NCBI RefSeq assembly: GCF_000247695.1
Contig: NW_004624865.1
Span: 3,344,691-3,408,690, forward strand
Length of the DNA stretch: 64,000 nucleotides
Direction: 5' to 3'
Source: Heterocephalus glaber
Taxonomy: Eukaryota; Chordata; Mammalia; Rodentia; Bathyergidae
Under the pieces are notes generated by a model, which saw nothing but the letters and a program-made list of their open reading frames with translations, did no database searches and was not told where the DNA came from. Of this stretch, positions 10,673 through 21,600 are shown one piece after another; positions within the stretch are counted from its first letter, which is position 1, and each line of letters opens with the position of its first letter. Position numbers and translations under genes: made by a program.

Positions 10673-11515
10673 CATAAGTAATGAAAATTTCTAAGGATTA
10701 TAAGACAATTAGAAGCCAAAATCTATTTCTGTGTATAACTCATGGTTACATATGTTACATAAAGGAGAAAGAATAAGGAAAAAGGAACAAAGGAAGAAAG
10801 GGAGGGAGGGAAGGAAGGAAGGAAAGAAAGAAATTATTTTCCTAGGTTTCAATTTCCTTGGCATGGTTAAATTTAAACCTAGGCACCCTCATCTTTTCCA
10901 ACTCCAGATCCCATGTGTGTAGTTGTTTTAATCTTCAGTGAGGTGTACACTTGGCTTCAGTAGGTTGTAATCTGGGTCAACTCTCAATTGGGAATAATGA
11001 TACTACAACAGGGGAGCTAATCCCTACCCAGGGAGCATAATACATATCATTAAAATGTTACCATTTACAGGGCCATTTTTCTGACATTTATCATATTTTA
11101 ATTATTTACACAGTTATGTTTTTTAAATGATTGTATCATTCACTGGGGAAAGAAACAAGTCTAGAGGTGACAATGGTTTGTCTCTCTGTCTGGAGCAATG
11201 TCAAGAACCTAACATTCATTCAGTAGATGGCGTTGAATGAATGAATACATGAATCCACAGGAATTCCAGCCTTAAAGGCCTCAAAAGTAGGATGAAAGGA
11301 GCAGAGTCAGAGTGTGCAATGTCCAAGTCAGACTTGGAACTACTATGCCTAAGATATCTGGTTATTTGACCATCACTTCTAGGGCTCAGTTCCCTCCTCA
11401 CTGGAAATGTCTGGACCCAGAAGATTGTAGAGTTTATAGTTTGCTTTTCACAGCCCTCTAAGGATGCTCACTGATAAATCAAGATGCAACTTAAGAACAC
11501 ACAAATAGCACAGCA
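10673..11515. other. Single-copy DNA with purine microsatellite
   Basis: No gene recognised. It contains the GGAA-rich tract at 10780-10833. Confidence 0.5.
10780..10833. repeat. (GGAA)n/(GAAA)n microsatellite
   Basis: A run of GGGA, GGAA and GAAA units on the plus strand. Confidence 0.9.
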
Positions 11516-11852
11516 TTGGTCACTTTGCTGTCACTGGGACAAAATATCCCACACATGGAACTTGAAGGAGGAAGAGATTTATTTTGACCAACAATTTTCA
11601 GTGGGTTCAGTCCATGGGATGCTCCAAGGAAGGAATATGGCAGAAGGGCCTCGGGGAGAGAAGCTGCTCACCTCATGGCAACCACAAACCAGAGAGAGAA
11701 GAAAGGAGCCAGGGACAAGAATGCACCCTTCCAGGTCACACCCCAGTGACCTCCTCCAACCAGGGCCACCTCCAGATAGCACATTCAGCCAGGAACTCAT
11801 CCATGGATGAATCTACTGTTGACCACCAAAGAACTCAGCTAAGAGTGACTCT
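11516..11852 (-). mobile_element. MaLR-type solo LTR (copy 4)
   Basis: 'gtcactgggacaaaatatcc', 'agagatttattttgaccaac', 'gaagggcctcggggagagaa', 'cacaccccagtgacctcc' and 'cacattcagccagg' follow the same block order as copies 3 and 7. The orientation is minus by the inverted polyadenylation region. Confidence 0.8.
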
Positions 11853-12229
11853 GACATCTTGCCTTTGTTGATCATCACCAAGGAGCAGCAGCTTCAGGTC
11901 TGTCCCATTACCATGGTGACAATGAGTGAAACATGGCCAGCCCTTCCCTCTGGCTGTCACAAGCTCCCACTTGAGCTCCCAGGCTGGTTATTTCCTCATG
12001 ATTACCAAACAGTCACCATTGCTCCCTGCATTAGGATCTCCTCCACCTTGATTTCTGAATGTATATTGCCTATTATAATCTATAGCACAAAACACAGAAA
12101 ATCTAAGTGTGGAGCATAACAAGTAAATAGAAACCAAGGCCAAACAATGTTTCAACCATTCAGTACAGGAATTAAACAATGCCACAACCCACCCCTTTGC
12201 ATGGCTCTTCCTAATTAACACCCTCCCCT
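11853..12229. other. Unassigned non-coding DNA
   Basis: No family recognised. It lies between an LTR and an old L1. Confidence 0.4.
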
Positions 12230-13067
12230 TTCAGGATGTAACCTTGCTCCTCATTCACTGTCACCATTTGCTTGTGTTTCTTTATACATTTACTGGATTA
12301 CAGACATACCTAAATAGTGTGGCTTAGCACTTCTCTCTGGTTTTGAGCTTCCTATAAATGGAATTATATAATGTACATGATCTTATAAACTGGTTCATTC
12401 AGCACTTATTCAGTAATTTAAGCACATTTTAATTTTGTATAGCTCTAGGATAATCATTTTCATGGCTGTGTAGAATTGTATTTTAAGCATATCCTACAGT
12501 TCATTGGAACTGTGTCTTACTTGGGTCTGTTATTTAAAATAAGCCACTTTGAGCACTCTTGCAATGTGTGCTGGTACATAGATACACGTTTCCCTCAGAT
12601 AGTTTCATAGGGCTAGACATCCTGGCTCCAGTAGATGCCTTGGTGCACATCTATTCTTCCTGGCTAAATACTTCCCAAAGAAGTGACACTGATTTGCATG
12701 GCCACTGACAGCACTGACCATGCAATTGTCTCTGTCCACGGCATCCACTCTTTTTTGGTTTTCCCTGGAGAGTGGGTCTTGTTGTACTTTAATACACATT
12801 TCCCTGAAATGCAAACATCTTCAACAATTTTTCAAGTATAGTGGTATTCCGCATTCTTTTTATTCATCTCTTTATGTTTTGTTGTGGTAGTCATTTGTCA
12901 AGATTTCAATGAATTTCGGTTTTCTGTAGGCTACACATTCACCCTTGGGGTACAAGTGTCTTTTCCCACTTTGGGGCCGGAATTTGCAACTTTTCTTTTT
13001 TTAGTCTTTTGGTGAATGTTAATTCTGAATTACAGTTTATTTGAACTTATTATTAGTAGAATTATCA
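12230..13067 (-). mobile_element. Old L1 3' region (element 1)
   Basis: It follows the minus-strand order of an ancient L1 end: 'atttactggattacagac', 'cctataaatggaattatata', 'gttcattcagcacttattc', 'tcatttgtcaagatttcaat'. It is strongly diverged, with no intact frame. A B1-dID interrupts it at 13.07 kb. Confidence 0.65.
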
Positions 13068-13073
13068 TTTTTG

Positions 13074-13260
13074 TCAGTACTGGGATTGAACCCAGGGCCT
13101 GACACTGAGATACATCCTTAGCCCTTTTATTTTATTTTTAATTTGGGACAGAGTCTTGCTAAATTGCTAAATTTGCCACATTGGGCTTGAACTTGTAATT
13201 CTCCTGCCTCAGCCTCCTGGAATCCTGGGATGATAAGCATGTGCCACCATGCCTGGCTTT
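13074..13260 (-). mobile_element. B1-dID dimeric SINE inside old L1
   Basis: 'agtactgggattgaaccca', 'gagatacatccttagccc', a T-rich linker, 'aattctcctgcctcagcctc' and 'accatgcctggct' form a complete minus-strand dimer. Confidence 0.92.
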
Positions 13261-13500
13261 TTAAAATTATTCGTATGGCTTATGTTTTGTATGTCATGTT
13301 TAAGACATCCTTTACTGCCACTAACCTCATGAAGTCTTTTTTCTATGTGACCTTAGAAAGCTTCACTTTTTTTCTATCACATCAATAATTTTAATCTACC
13401 AAAAATGAATTTTTGGTGTACTCTTTAAGAAGTGTAAATGTGTTTAGTTATTTTCCATTTAAACATCTCAAGGTTCATGAAAGGATTTTCAACTTTACTA
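13261..13500 (-). mobile_element. Old L1 (element 1), continuation
   Basis: 'tttaagacatcctttactgc' and 'aatgaatttttggtgtactc' match conserved minus-strand L1 ORF2 wording. This is the far side of the B1-dID insertion. Confidence 0.55.
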
Positions 13501-13689
13501 GTTTTCAACTTACTAGGTTTTCTCTCCCACCAAATAACAAAGGTGATTGACCTTTCTCAACTATACTCCCACAAGAGGATTCACTCCTACAGAAAATAAC
13601 TTGAGGGACTCTTCTCTGTCCTCCCAAGGATGGGACATAGCTAGCACCTCTCTAACTGTTCAATAAAAAGATTAACATTACCTGTAGGA

Positions 13690-13795
13690 CATGCCTGGCA
13701 CAGGGGTCAGCAAACTGAGGTGCCCATCTCAAAAAGCCAGCCCAGCATTTAACTTGTAAATAAAGCTTTGCTGAAAACAAAAATTCTAAACTTAA
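13690..13795. mobile_element. hAT-like MER element
   Basis: 'aggggtcagcaaactgagg' and 'acttgtaaataaagctttgc' resemble the ends and interior of a common mammalian hAT (Charlie-group) non-autonomous element. The exact family is not assigned. Confidence 0.45.
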
Positions 13796-14214
13796 AATGC
13801 AGAGCTACCTACTGTAAGATCCAGCACAAGTCTGAGGCTGCAAACTGGAGGCCTGGGTTTTGTTTTGTTTGACTCCCACACAGTTTAAAACAAAGTGAAT
13901 TTAAAAGTCAGAGAAAAAAAGACTCATTGGAATGGAGTGATGCTCATTGACTTGTATGTTACCTAGGTGCTGTTCACACCATCTTCTTTGCACAAGGGCA
14001 TTTGCACAGTTGAAATGGAAGCCAGAAGCCTTATGGTCTGAAAGCCTAAAATATATAATATCTCACCCTTTAAAATAAAAATTTCTGACCTCTCATATAG
14101 GTTTAACTTGTAGAATCCAAGTACAAATGATTGCACATTTGTGTTTGTTTTGAATCTCTTAAAATTCTACATTTGTTTTCATTGTATCTTACCTTCTACT
14201 TCCTTTGGATTTAT
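13796..14214. other. Unassigned AT-rich DNA
   Basis: No clear family or gene. It could be diverged repeat. Confidence 0.4.
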
Positions 14215-15183
14215 TTTGCTCTTCCTTAAGCTCTTTTTATTGAAATAGAATTTATACATTCTACAATTTACTCATTTAAAATGTTCAATGCAATAGCTTT
14301 TGGTGTATCCTAAAGTTTAGTCAATTGTAGAACATTTGAATTACCCCCCAAAGATGTATTGTATCATATGCCGTCACCCTTTACTCTGCCTTCCCCAAGC
14401 CAGGCAATTACTAATCTACTTTCTGACTCAACCCATTTGCCTAATCTCTATCTTTTGCGGAAATGAAGTCATATGATACGTGGTCCTGGGTAATAGCTTC
14501 TTTCATTTAGTAAAATATTTTTAAGGTTCATCCCTACAGTAGCATGCTGCAGCTCTTCTCTTTTCTTCATTTCTGAATAATATTTCACTGCATCAATATG
14601 CACATTTTATTTACCCACCCATTGATGGACATTTGGATTGGTTTTTATTTTAACAAGTGAAGTTGCTGTAAACATTCATGTATAAGTCTTTTTATGGACA
14701 CATGTTTCCATTTTTCTGAAGAAAATTTTCACCTAGGAATGGAATTGCTGGTAATTCCATGGTGATTCTATGTCTAAATGTTTAGCCAACAGCCCAGTTG
14801 GTTTCTAAAGCAGCCATACCATTTTACAGTCCCACCAGGACTAGGTAAGGATTTTGATTTCTTCACATTCTCATCAACATTTTTATTATCTAAATGCCTG
14901 ATATTTATGTCTATCTCACAAATTTTCAGCGTTTCTTCCTTTCTGACCTACATATTTATGAAGACAAGCTTTCCTATAAGTATAATTTAGCAACATTTTT
15001 ATGTTGTATTTTTTTTCCTTAATTCAAAATATTCTTAAACTATTCCTATGAGTTTCCTTTGACCCGGTGTTATCTAAACCTCAGCTTCAAAATTTATCAT
15101 GGAAAAGAAACAGTATTGTGTGATTCCACACTGAAGTGTGTTGAAGTTTATTTCTTCACCCAGTGATCATATATCTGTTTTAG
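14215..15183 (-). mobile_element. Old L1 (element 2), 3' part
   Basis: The minus-strand L1 order is clear: 'tttattgaaatagaatttat', 'aatctactttctgactc', 'cattgatggacatttggatt', 'aggaatggaattgctggta', 'cattttacagtcccaccag'. This is the ORF2 end plus 3'-UTR of an old L1. The element continues to about 17.97 kb past four insertions. Confidence 0.8.
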
Positions 15184-15590
15184 ATGACTGTTGTCTCAGT
15201 CACATTCCTAGTCCAACACCCAACACCCAAAAGCTTACAGGAGGCCGGATTTATTTTGGCTCAGGGATATACTCCGTGGTCGCCTGTCTCCAGGAATGAA
15301 ATGGCACTGCAGAAGGGCCTGGACGGGGTTTCATGGCAGCCTGGAAGCACAGAGAGAAGGGCGGAGCCAAGAGGGGAGATAAACACTTCCGGTCATGGTC
15401 ATGCTCCCCAGGGACCCGCCTTTTCTGACCAGGTCCCTTCACCTCTCACCACAGCCATCTCTGACCTCTTCGGGGAATTAATCCGTTGATGAGCATGGCG
15501 CCCCCATGACCTCATCATCTTCCAAAAGCCCAACTTCGGCACCTGGAAGCCTTTTGGGAGACATTCTAGACCTAGACCCTACAAATTTCT
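15184..15590 (-). mobile_element. MaLR-type solo LTR (copy 5) inside L1
   Basis: 'cagtcacattcctagtcca', 'atttattttggctcaggg', 'cagagagaagggcggagcc', 'ggaattaatccgttgatgag' and 'ttttgggagacattctagac' match the family in order on the minus strand. L1 sequence lies on both sides. Confidence 0.8.
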
Positions 15591-15819
15591 AATACACAGT
15601 TTTTGAGTTTGGTGTCTACTATTTGTATTACAAAAGAGAATAACTTTCAATCATGATAATAAAATATTATGCAAACACGGTATACTATTATTAATTTTCT
15701 GCTATATTTTCTGTCAGTTACTGAGAGAAGAGTGTAAAACTCTTCCACTATGACGGTTGATTTGTCTATTTCACCTGAAGATATAGGCACTTTGCTTCAA
15801 ATATTTTGAAATAATTTTT
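15591..15819 (-). mobile_element. Old L1 (element 2), mid ORF2 segment
   Basis: 'ttgatttgtctatttcacct' and 'actttgcttcaaatattttg' are recognisable minus-strand L1 ORF2 wording that follows, in L1 order, the segment ending at 15183. Confidence 0.6.
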
Positions 15820-16088
15820 TTTTAATTTTTTTTTGTATTAAATTCTTTTATTGGTACATTGTAGGTATACAACACAATTACATTTCTCATTGGGAATTGT
15901 ACCTTTACATCATGCATCTTGGTTCTTATTTTTTCCCCATTCCTAGCCCTCCCTTCACGCCCTCCACCCTTCCCTATTTACAAAGACTTTATTTCCATTT
16001 TTTCCATTTCTCGTATTTTTTCCTTTTCCTTCTTTCCTTTCCCCTGCCCCTCCCACTACCCCTACCCCCTTGGACCTTTTCTTCCTAT
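15820..16088 (-). mobile_element. L1 3'-UTR module (minus), copy C
   Basis: 'tattggtacattgtaggtat', 'atttctcattggg', 'ccctcccttcacgccctcc' and a C/T-rich end with 'ccttggaccttttcttcc'. It is followed after about 30 bases by another copy in the same orientation. Confidence 0.8.
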
Positions 16089-16115
16089 TTTACATTATCG
16101 ATTACTCATTCTAAT

Positions 16116-16372
16116 CATTGGTACATTTTAGGTATACAATATAATGACAGTCATCATTGGAAAGTTGCACCTTTACATAGTCTCTCTTGGTTCTTATTTT
16201 TCACCCTTGCCCAGCCCTCCCTTCAACCCCTCCATTCCTCCCTATTTACAAAGATTTTGTTCCTATTTTTCCATTTTCTCATATTAATCCCATTCCCTTC
16301 TGTCTTTTCCCCTAGCCCTCCTACTTCCTTCCCCTTTGCCCCTTGTCTTCCTATTTCACATGACCTATTATA
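16116..16372 (-). mobile_element. L1 3'-UTR module (minus), copy D
   Basis: A second module, direct to copy C: 'cattggtacattttaggtat', 'agtcatcattgg', 'cccttcaacccctccattc', and C/T-rich 'cccctagccctcctac'. Either the L1 3'-UTR itself holds a tandem duplication or two elements landed together. Confidence 0.78.
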
Positions 16373-16389
16373 CATTTAGTCCTTATTTA

Positions 16390-16610
16390 CACTTTCAGTT
16401 TCTCACACCAGAGAAACTATCGGTATTTACACATGTGTGTCCTATTTATGAAATGATATTTTAATAATAATTGAGTGATACAAATTAAAACTGGTCAAGT
16501 TTTAAAACATTTTATCATTATAAAATAACCTTCATTTATTCTAACTAGTAAGGTTCCTTTTTTACTTAAAAACTTTAGAATATAATATAGATAAACCAAC
16601 TTTTTTTTTT
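16390..16610 (-). mobile_element. Old L1 (element 2), ORF2 segment
   Basis: 'acattttatcattataaaat' and 'ccttcatttattctaac' fit the minus-strand ORF2 order. An ID element interrupts at 16.61 kb. Confidence 0.5.
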
Positions 16611-16689
16611 TTTTTGGTACCAGGGATCAAACTTGGGTCCCTGGGCTTGCGAGGCAGGTGGCAGATCCACTGAGCTAAATCCCCGGCCC
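16611..16689 (-). mobile_element. ID-type SINE, tRNA-derived
   Basis: On the minus strand it begins 'ggccggggatttagctcagt' (A box) and contains a 'gtttgatccc' B box, ending in an A-run (T-run on plus at 16601-16615). The tRNA origin is clear from the two internal promoter boxes. It is a retroposon copy, not a tRNA gene. Confidence 0.9.
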
Positions 16690-16796
16690 CTAACTTTCTT
16701 TTTATAGTTAAATAGACATATTCTCCTGTCCTTTCACTTACAGTTATTCTGTTACAGGTGTCTGCGAAACACTGTAAAGTGCATATATGCTTTTTT
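16690..16796 (-). mobile_element. Old L1 (element 2), short segment
   Basis: 'taactttctttttatag' and 'ctcctgtcctttcacttac' continue the ORF2 text beyond the ID insertion. Confidence 0.45.
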
Positions 16797-17060
16797 TTCC
16801 CTTGAATTCTTTTATTGGTACATTTTAGGTATACAATATGTTTACATTTATCATTGGGTGTTTGTACCTGTACATGGTGTATCTTGGATCTTATTTTTTC
16901 CCCATTCCCTGTGCGCCCTTCACCCCCTCCACCCTTCCCTATTTACAGATTTCATTTCTATTTTTTTCTTTTCTCTTCATTTTTCCTTTCCCTTCTTTCC
17001 TTTCCCCTTCCCCTCCCATTTTCCCTACCCCTTTGGACCTTTTCCTATTTCAAATTATTA
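16797..17060 (-). mobile_element. L1 3'-UTR module (minus), copy E
   Basis: 'ttattggtacattttaggta', 'atttatcattggg', 'ttcaccccctccacccttcc' and a C/T-rich end with 'cctttggaccttttcc' match copies A to D. Confidence 0.8.
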
Positions 17061-17970
17061 ATTATTTGTTTTAATCATTTTAATCTTTATTTACATAAAT
17101 TGTATATATTCTGAAAGCATTTTATTTTCTCTGAAATGCTCTATTTATCTATATTTGAACTTAACTTTTGTATATTTACTGTAGCTTTCAAATTTCTCTT
17201 ATACTGTGGAAACTTTTTCATTGCTCTTTATTTAAACTTACCCTATGTTTTCTTTTTCTTGTAACTTCTTTTGGATCTTTTTATTATTATATATTCCCCC
17301 TATAAAGTTTGTATTAGAGAACAACTAACATTTGGCATAACTTTAATTAATTAAATTAGATGTGACTTTACTAAATTGATAACCTAAAAACAGGAAATAA
17401 GATTAATGGAAATTGAAAAGCTAGATTTTATTTTGATTTTATGTTTGTTTCTATATTTCTCTATAATATGTGTAGATGCAGGTTTCTTTTAAGCTAATTT
17501 AATTCTATTAAGGCTATTCTTGGCTTCTGAAATGAGTGGACAGTGTTTCCTTTTGCTTCTGAAAATTGTTTGGGCCACTTTCTTCAAATAGTGTCCTTTC
17601 TCCCTTGTCTCGTATTTTTTTTAGAATTCTGATCATTTATTAAACCTATTCACACTCTTCCACATTTTCATCTTTTATCCTTACACGTTTTTTCTGTAAA
17701 ACTTCTGATCTGTTTTTAAAATCACATTTTCTCGCTTTGTCAAATCTACTTTTGATTTCAGACCTGTGCTTCTTGGTCTTCCATTTTCAAGGTCTGCTAA
17801 TCAGTTCTTTTTCAAACCTGCCAAGTTGTTGGTTTTTTTCTCTTCCCTGCAGCTATTTACATGCTTATCTTTTGCTTTTGAAAGTAATCATTGTTGTTAC
17901 TGTTTTCTACATGGAGTAAGCCCAATATTTGATATCTTTGCAGCTATTTTCCTATTATGTACAAGATAAA
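17061..17970 (-). mobile_element. Old L1 (element 2), distal ORF2 segment
   Basis: The stretch is T-rich with decayed L1 wording, clearest at 17560-17960 ('ttcttcaaatagtgtccttt', 'cttccattttcaaggtctgc'). It is probably the 5'-most surviving part of the L1 that begins at 14.2 kb. Confidence 0.45.
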
Positions 17971-18375
17971 ACACACCCACACAATTTTTCCTTCCAAACA
18001 GGCATCTCTAATAGATCGCTAATTATCAGTAACAAATAGAAAAGTAGTTGTCATCAGCCGAATCTTCTTCCTATGTGGATTTATCTGACAGTTTTGCTTT
18101 TAAAATTGATCAAAGATAAAACAGGCTAAATCTCAAGAAAGGCAAAGAATGGAGTAAATAAGATAAAGGAGAGACATAAGTAAGAATGGAAGGTACCAAA
18201 AGCCATCTTCAAGTACAAAAACCGAGTGATCATCCTTAGCTGAGCACTATCTTAAGAGTAAAAGTCTGCTTTTAATGATACATTAATGTTCACTCAACAC
18301 CCTGAACAGGTTCAAGTCTTTGGGTACAAAATCAAATTATTTATCATCTTTTCTAATGTAGGAAAATTCTCCAGC
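17971..18375. other. Unassigned non-coding DNA
   Basis: No family or gene recognised. Confidence 0.4.
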
Positions 18376-18379
18376 CAAT

Positions 18380-18480
18380 TAATAACAACACTAAGTTTTA
18401 AGTACTTTAAATAATTTGCCCCGGACTACATAGTAAGTGGCAGATCTAAGTTTAGAACTCTGATCCAAAATCATAGTTTA
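18380..18480 (-). mobile_element. MIR SINE fragment
   Basis: 'taagtactttaaataatttg', 'tacatagtaagtggcagatc' and 'tagaactctgatcc' follow the inverted MIR core. Confidence 0.6.
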
Positions 18481-18501
18481 CAATTTATGTAGTAGACAGC
18501 C

Positions 18502-18862
18502 TTCCACCACTGTGCCAAAATACCTCAGATAAATAACTGATAAGGAGGAAAGTTTTATTTGGCTCACAGTGTCAGAGGTTTAGTCCCAGTTTGGCTGGCC
18601 CTATTGTTAGTGGGTGTGGGGCAGGAAGAGCATCATGGAAGAGCAGATGACAAAGCAAATTGTTCACTTCCTGTCAACTGGGAAGCAAAGAAAGAACCAG
18701 GGTCTCAATATCCTCCTCAAAGGTGCATTATCAATGACTTCCCTTCCATCCATGAGGCCCCACCTCCCTAAAGTTCCGTGACCTCCCAGTAGACCACAGG
18801 CTGGAGAACAAAGTGTCAGCTAATGGGCCTTTTCAGGGACAATCCAAACTATAGCAATTTCC
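18502..18862 (-). mobile_element. MaLR-type solo LTR (copy 6)
   Basis: 'gaggaaagttttatttggct', 'gtcagaggtttagtccc', 'gaagcaaagaaagaaccagg', 'gaggccccacctccctaaag' and 'cagggacaatccaaact' follow the family order on the minus strand. Confidence 0.75.
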
Positions 18863-19250
18863 CATTCCAAATTTAAAGCAATTAGCTCCAAAGGGAAACT
18901 AGGATAAGGTGAAGCGAAAATTATGAGTCACTTAAACCACAATAGGGAGACTGGAAGAGAAAGACATGTTGCATAATTTAGCAAATTATTGTGTTTGGGA
19001 AACTAATCAGTTCGTTTCCAAGGAAAGTGTACTTCCTTTTGCCTCCAGCCTTTGCAGCGAGCCCCAGCAGCCTCCATTGGCCCCTCTCCTCTCCTGTTCT
19101 ACCGAAAGAAAACTGCAACAGGGAGAAGCCTCAAGAAAGAAAGAGAAGGTGTCAAACATTTTGAATTAGTGCTCAATTGCTCCCTCATAAGGATTCATAT
19201 TTCAAAATGAACCACACATCTTCCTGACCTTTTGAGCTACTTTCTACTAA
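18863..19250. other. Single-copy non-coding DNA
   Basis: No repeat or gene recognised. Confidence 0.5.
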
Positions 19251-19254
19251 ATTT

Positions 19255-19400
19255 TATGAATGTGTAATTTCAGAATTATAAAGCACATAGCATGATGCTT
19301 TCAATTTTGTTGAATAAGAAGCAGAGCTGGAGGAGTTTAATCACTTGCCTAAGGCTGCCCAGCTGCTTGGGACTTAGGACTGCATTAAGAAGACCGTCCT
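19255..19400 (-). mobile_element. MIR SINE fragment
   Basis: 'agcagagctggaggagttta', 'atcacttgcctaaggctgcc' and 'cagctgcttgggacttagg' match the inverted MIR core. Confidence 0.6.
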
Positions 19401-21600
19401 TTGCTTGTCTGTCTGCTCAAACACGTGTTTCTTGGTAGAAGTTCATGCATATGTAGTGGAAAAGCAAGTCATTTTTTGCTTCTGTATTTCTGAATCTTTT
19501 AGAAGTTAAACCCATCTTCAGTTGAAGCTTCAGGCAAGGGGAATTTTCCACCTAAATCAGGTGACTTCTGGTATCTGTTTTCTCAAAGGCCCGGAATTTA
19601 GAACTGAAAAGCAAAGCATTGTGGTGCCTCACATCGGGAATGCTTCTGTTTGCAAACCATTTAGTTCACAAACAGAAGTGTTTGGAAAAATTTTGTTTTT
19701 GTTTGCAAACTGCATCAGGGGACAAATAGAACAGCGGCCCTCTTTCCCACACAAACACAAACATGGTCATCCTTTCCAGAATCTCAGAACAAATTAAGTT
19801 CCTAAACTGAGGTACCACTATACACGGCCCTCTAGTTTCATTTCTTCACCTAAGGAGCTATGAACATCTAGCTTCTCATTTCTTTTTGTAGAAAAAGATG
19901 GTGGATGAACTATTGAATTTCCGAGGTTCCTTCCTCCTTGTGGTTACATGAGTTTGAATCCATTCCAAATGGCATATATTTGGTATATATTGATGCCTTT
20001 TGTTACTGGATTTATGATAAGCAAAGAGAATACAGAAATACTGTGTTCACTTCTTGCCCTTTAGGAACTTGAATTCAAGACAGAAAGGCAGATCAGAAAC
20101 ATACTTTTCATATAGTAAATTCAGTGTCCTTAGGTAATAAGAATAGGTAAGTTTTGTCTGTATTTGTCCCTCCGAGTACTCTTATCTGCGATTAAAACTG
20201 CCAACTATGCCTGCAGCCCTCTTCAGAGGCCAGGGTGGCCTGTTTCAACATATACCAGCCATAAAATGGAAAGTTTATCTTTAAAGGCACTTGTTTCCAT
20301 GGGGGAAGGCTTGCCAGCCCGGTGCTGGGAGTGGATTTCAGACTGTAACAGGATGTTACAAGTCCTTTGCACACAATGCCTTTAATATCCCACTGCAGTT
20401 GACGGCTCCCCATTGGGAAACTTCTGTCAGCCCTGCAGCTGCCCAGTGGCTGTCTCCCCTCGGTGTCTCACGGTCAAAACAGACTAAATGCTCTCTGAAA
20501 GTGTGCGTCTGGAAATGCTGAGCTCATGTCCCGGCTCAGCGATTGAAATGACTTCCAGGCTGCCCCCACTGCCTCCTGTCCCACCCGCACTCGGAAAGGG
20601 CTTGTGCAACATCTATTCTCATTCTCTGGCTGAGCCATATTCCGCCTCTGTGTCTATAACTCAACTCCATGTGGGACCGATAGAGAAAGTCAGACGTGCA
20701 AAGCATTCCATACCAGCAATAAGTCCACAACGCCATTGGACCCATCCTTTTTCCTTCACAAAGCGGAAAGTGAAGGTCTGGGAAGGGCTGCGATTGCTGA
20801 AGTCACATGGTAAAGCAGGACAGATCCCAAACTGTTCAGCTTCACTTGCACTGGTTAAATTTGAGTCTTCTTTCTATAACTCTGTGCTGACCCAGCTTAG
20901 AGAGTGATCTCCATCTGTGAATTTCCCTTCAATTAACCATTTAGAAAAGACTTTTAGCTGTTTTCAACTCTTCTCTCTGCTTCTCAACTTGTGCCACAAA
21001 GTCTGATATAGTTTGGCATGGCACAGTTACTGTCTTCTCTTTATTATTGGTTTTATACATTGATTTTGATTTTCTAAATAGTGCATTCTAATATTGCTTA
21101 TCTTGTTTATTGAGTTCTGGGTGCCTCCTTCAACTGTGTCTGAGATGAGTACCTCTCTTGCTTCTTTCTAAGCGCTGCCCAGTTTCAAAGTTCCAGGGCA
21201 TCTTCTTGTGAAGTGACAGGGAAGCAGGTGAATATTTTCCCCGGGTCAGGGTCTGCACATGGACAGCTCATGGGAAGGGTAGTGGAGAGGCTCTGAAGAA
21301 GAGGTTGGAGATGCTTATGAGGTCATTATCTTCCAGGAATCATACAAAGGATGGATGCAGAAGGAGGAGCTGTTCCAGCTCCAGGGCCAGATATTGGGGA
21401 ATCTCTATCTGCCACCTTCAAACCAGCTTCTATAGAGCCCCACGGATGGGGTCAGCCCTAGGTAGCTACATCCAAATTTAGAAGAAGGGAGTTCGCATCT
21501 TTAGAAAGTTAGGGCTACCTTCTCCAGCTGTTCCTTCTGTACCTTGGCCCTAACGCATGGCAGGTAGCTCTGGAAGTCACTGGCCTCAACAGGGGTGACT
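19401..21600. other. Single-copy DNA, candidate conserved elements
   Basis: No interspersed repeat or coding exon recognised. It holds two copies of the palindrome GTTTGCAAAC near 19.65-19.71 kb and a CpG-richer block at 20.16-20.78 kb. The 139-residue frame at 20488-20907 has no domain. Confidence 0.5.
19643..19678. promoter_or_regulatory. Inverted repeat with forkhead-like palindrome
   Basis: Arms 'cttctgtttg' and 'caaacagaag' are perfect 10-base inverted repeats separated by 16 bases. The left arm overlaps the palindrome GTTTGCAAAC, which recurs at 19701-19710. TGTTTGC is a forkhead-type motif. Regulatory function is inference only. Confidence 0.3.

Noticed and set aside
15897..16379. Phe/Pro/Leu-rich 160-residue frame resembling a membrane protein
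   Set aside because: It is the translation of the C/T-rich minus strand of two L1 3'-UTR modules. The same peptide-like pattern appears at every copy of the module.
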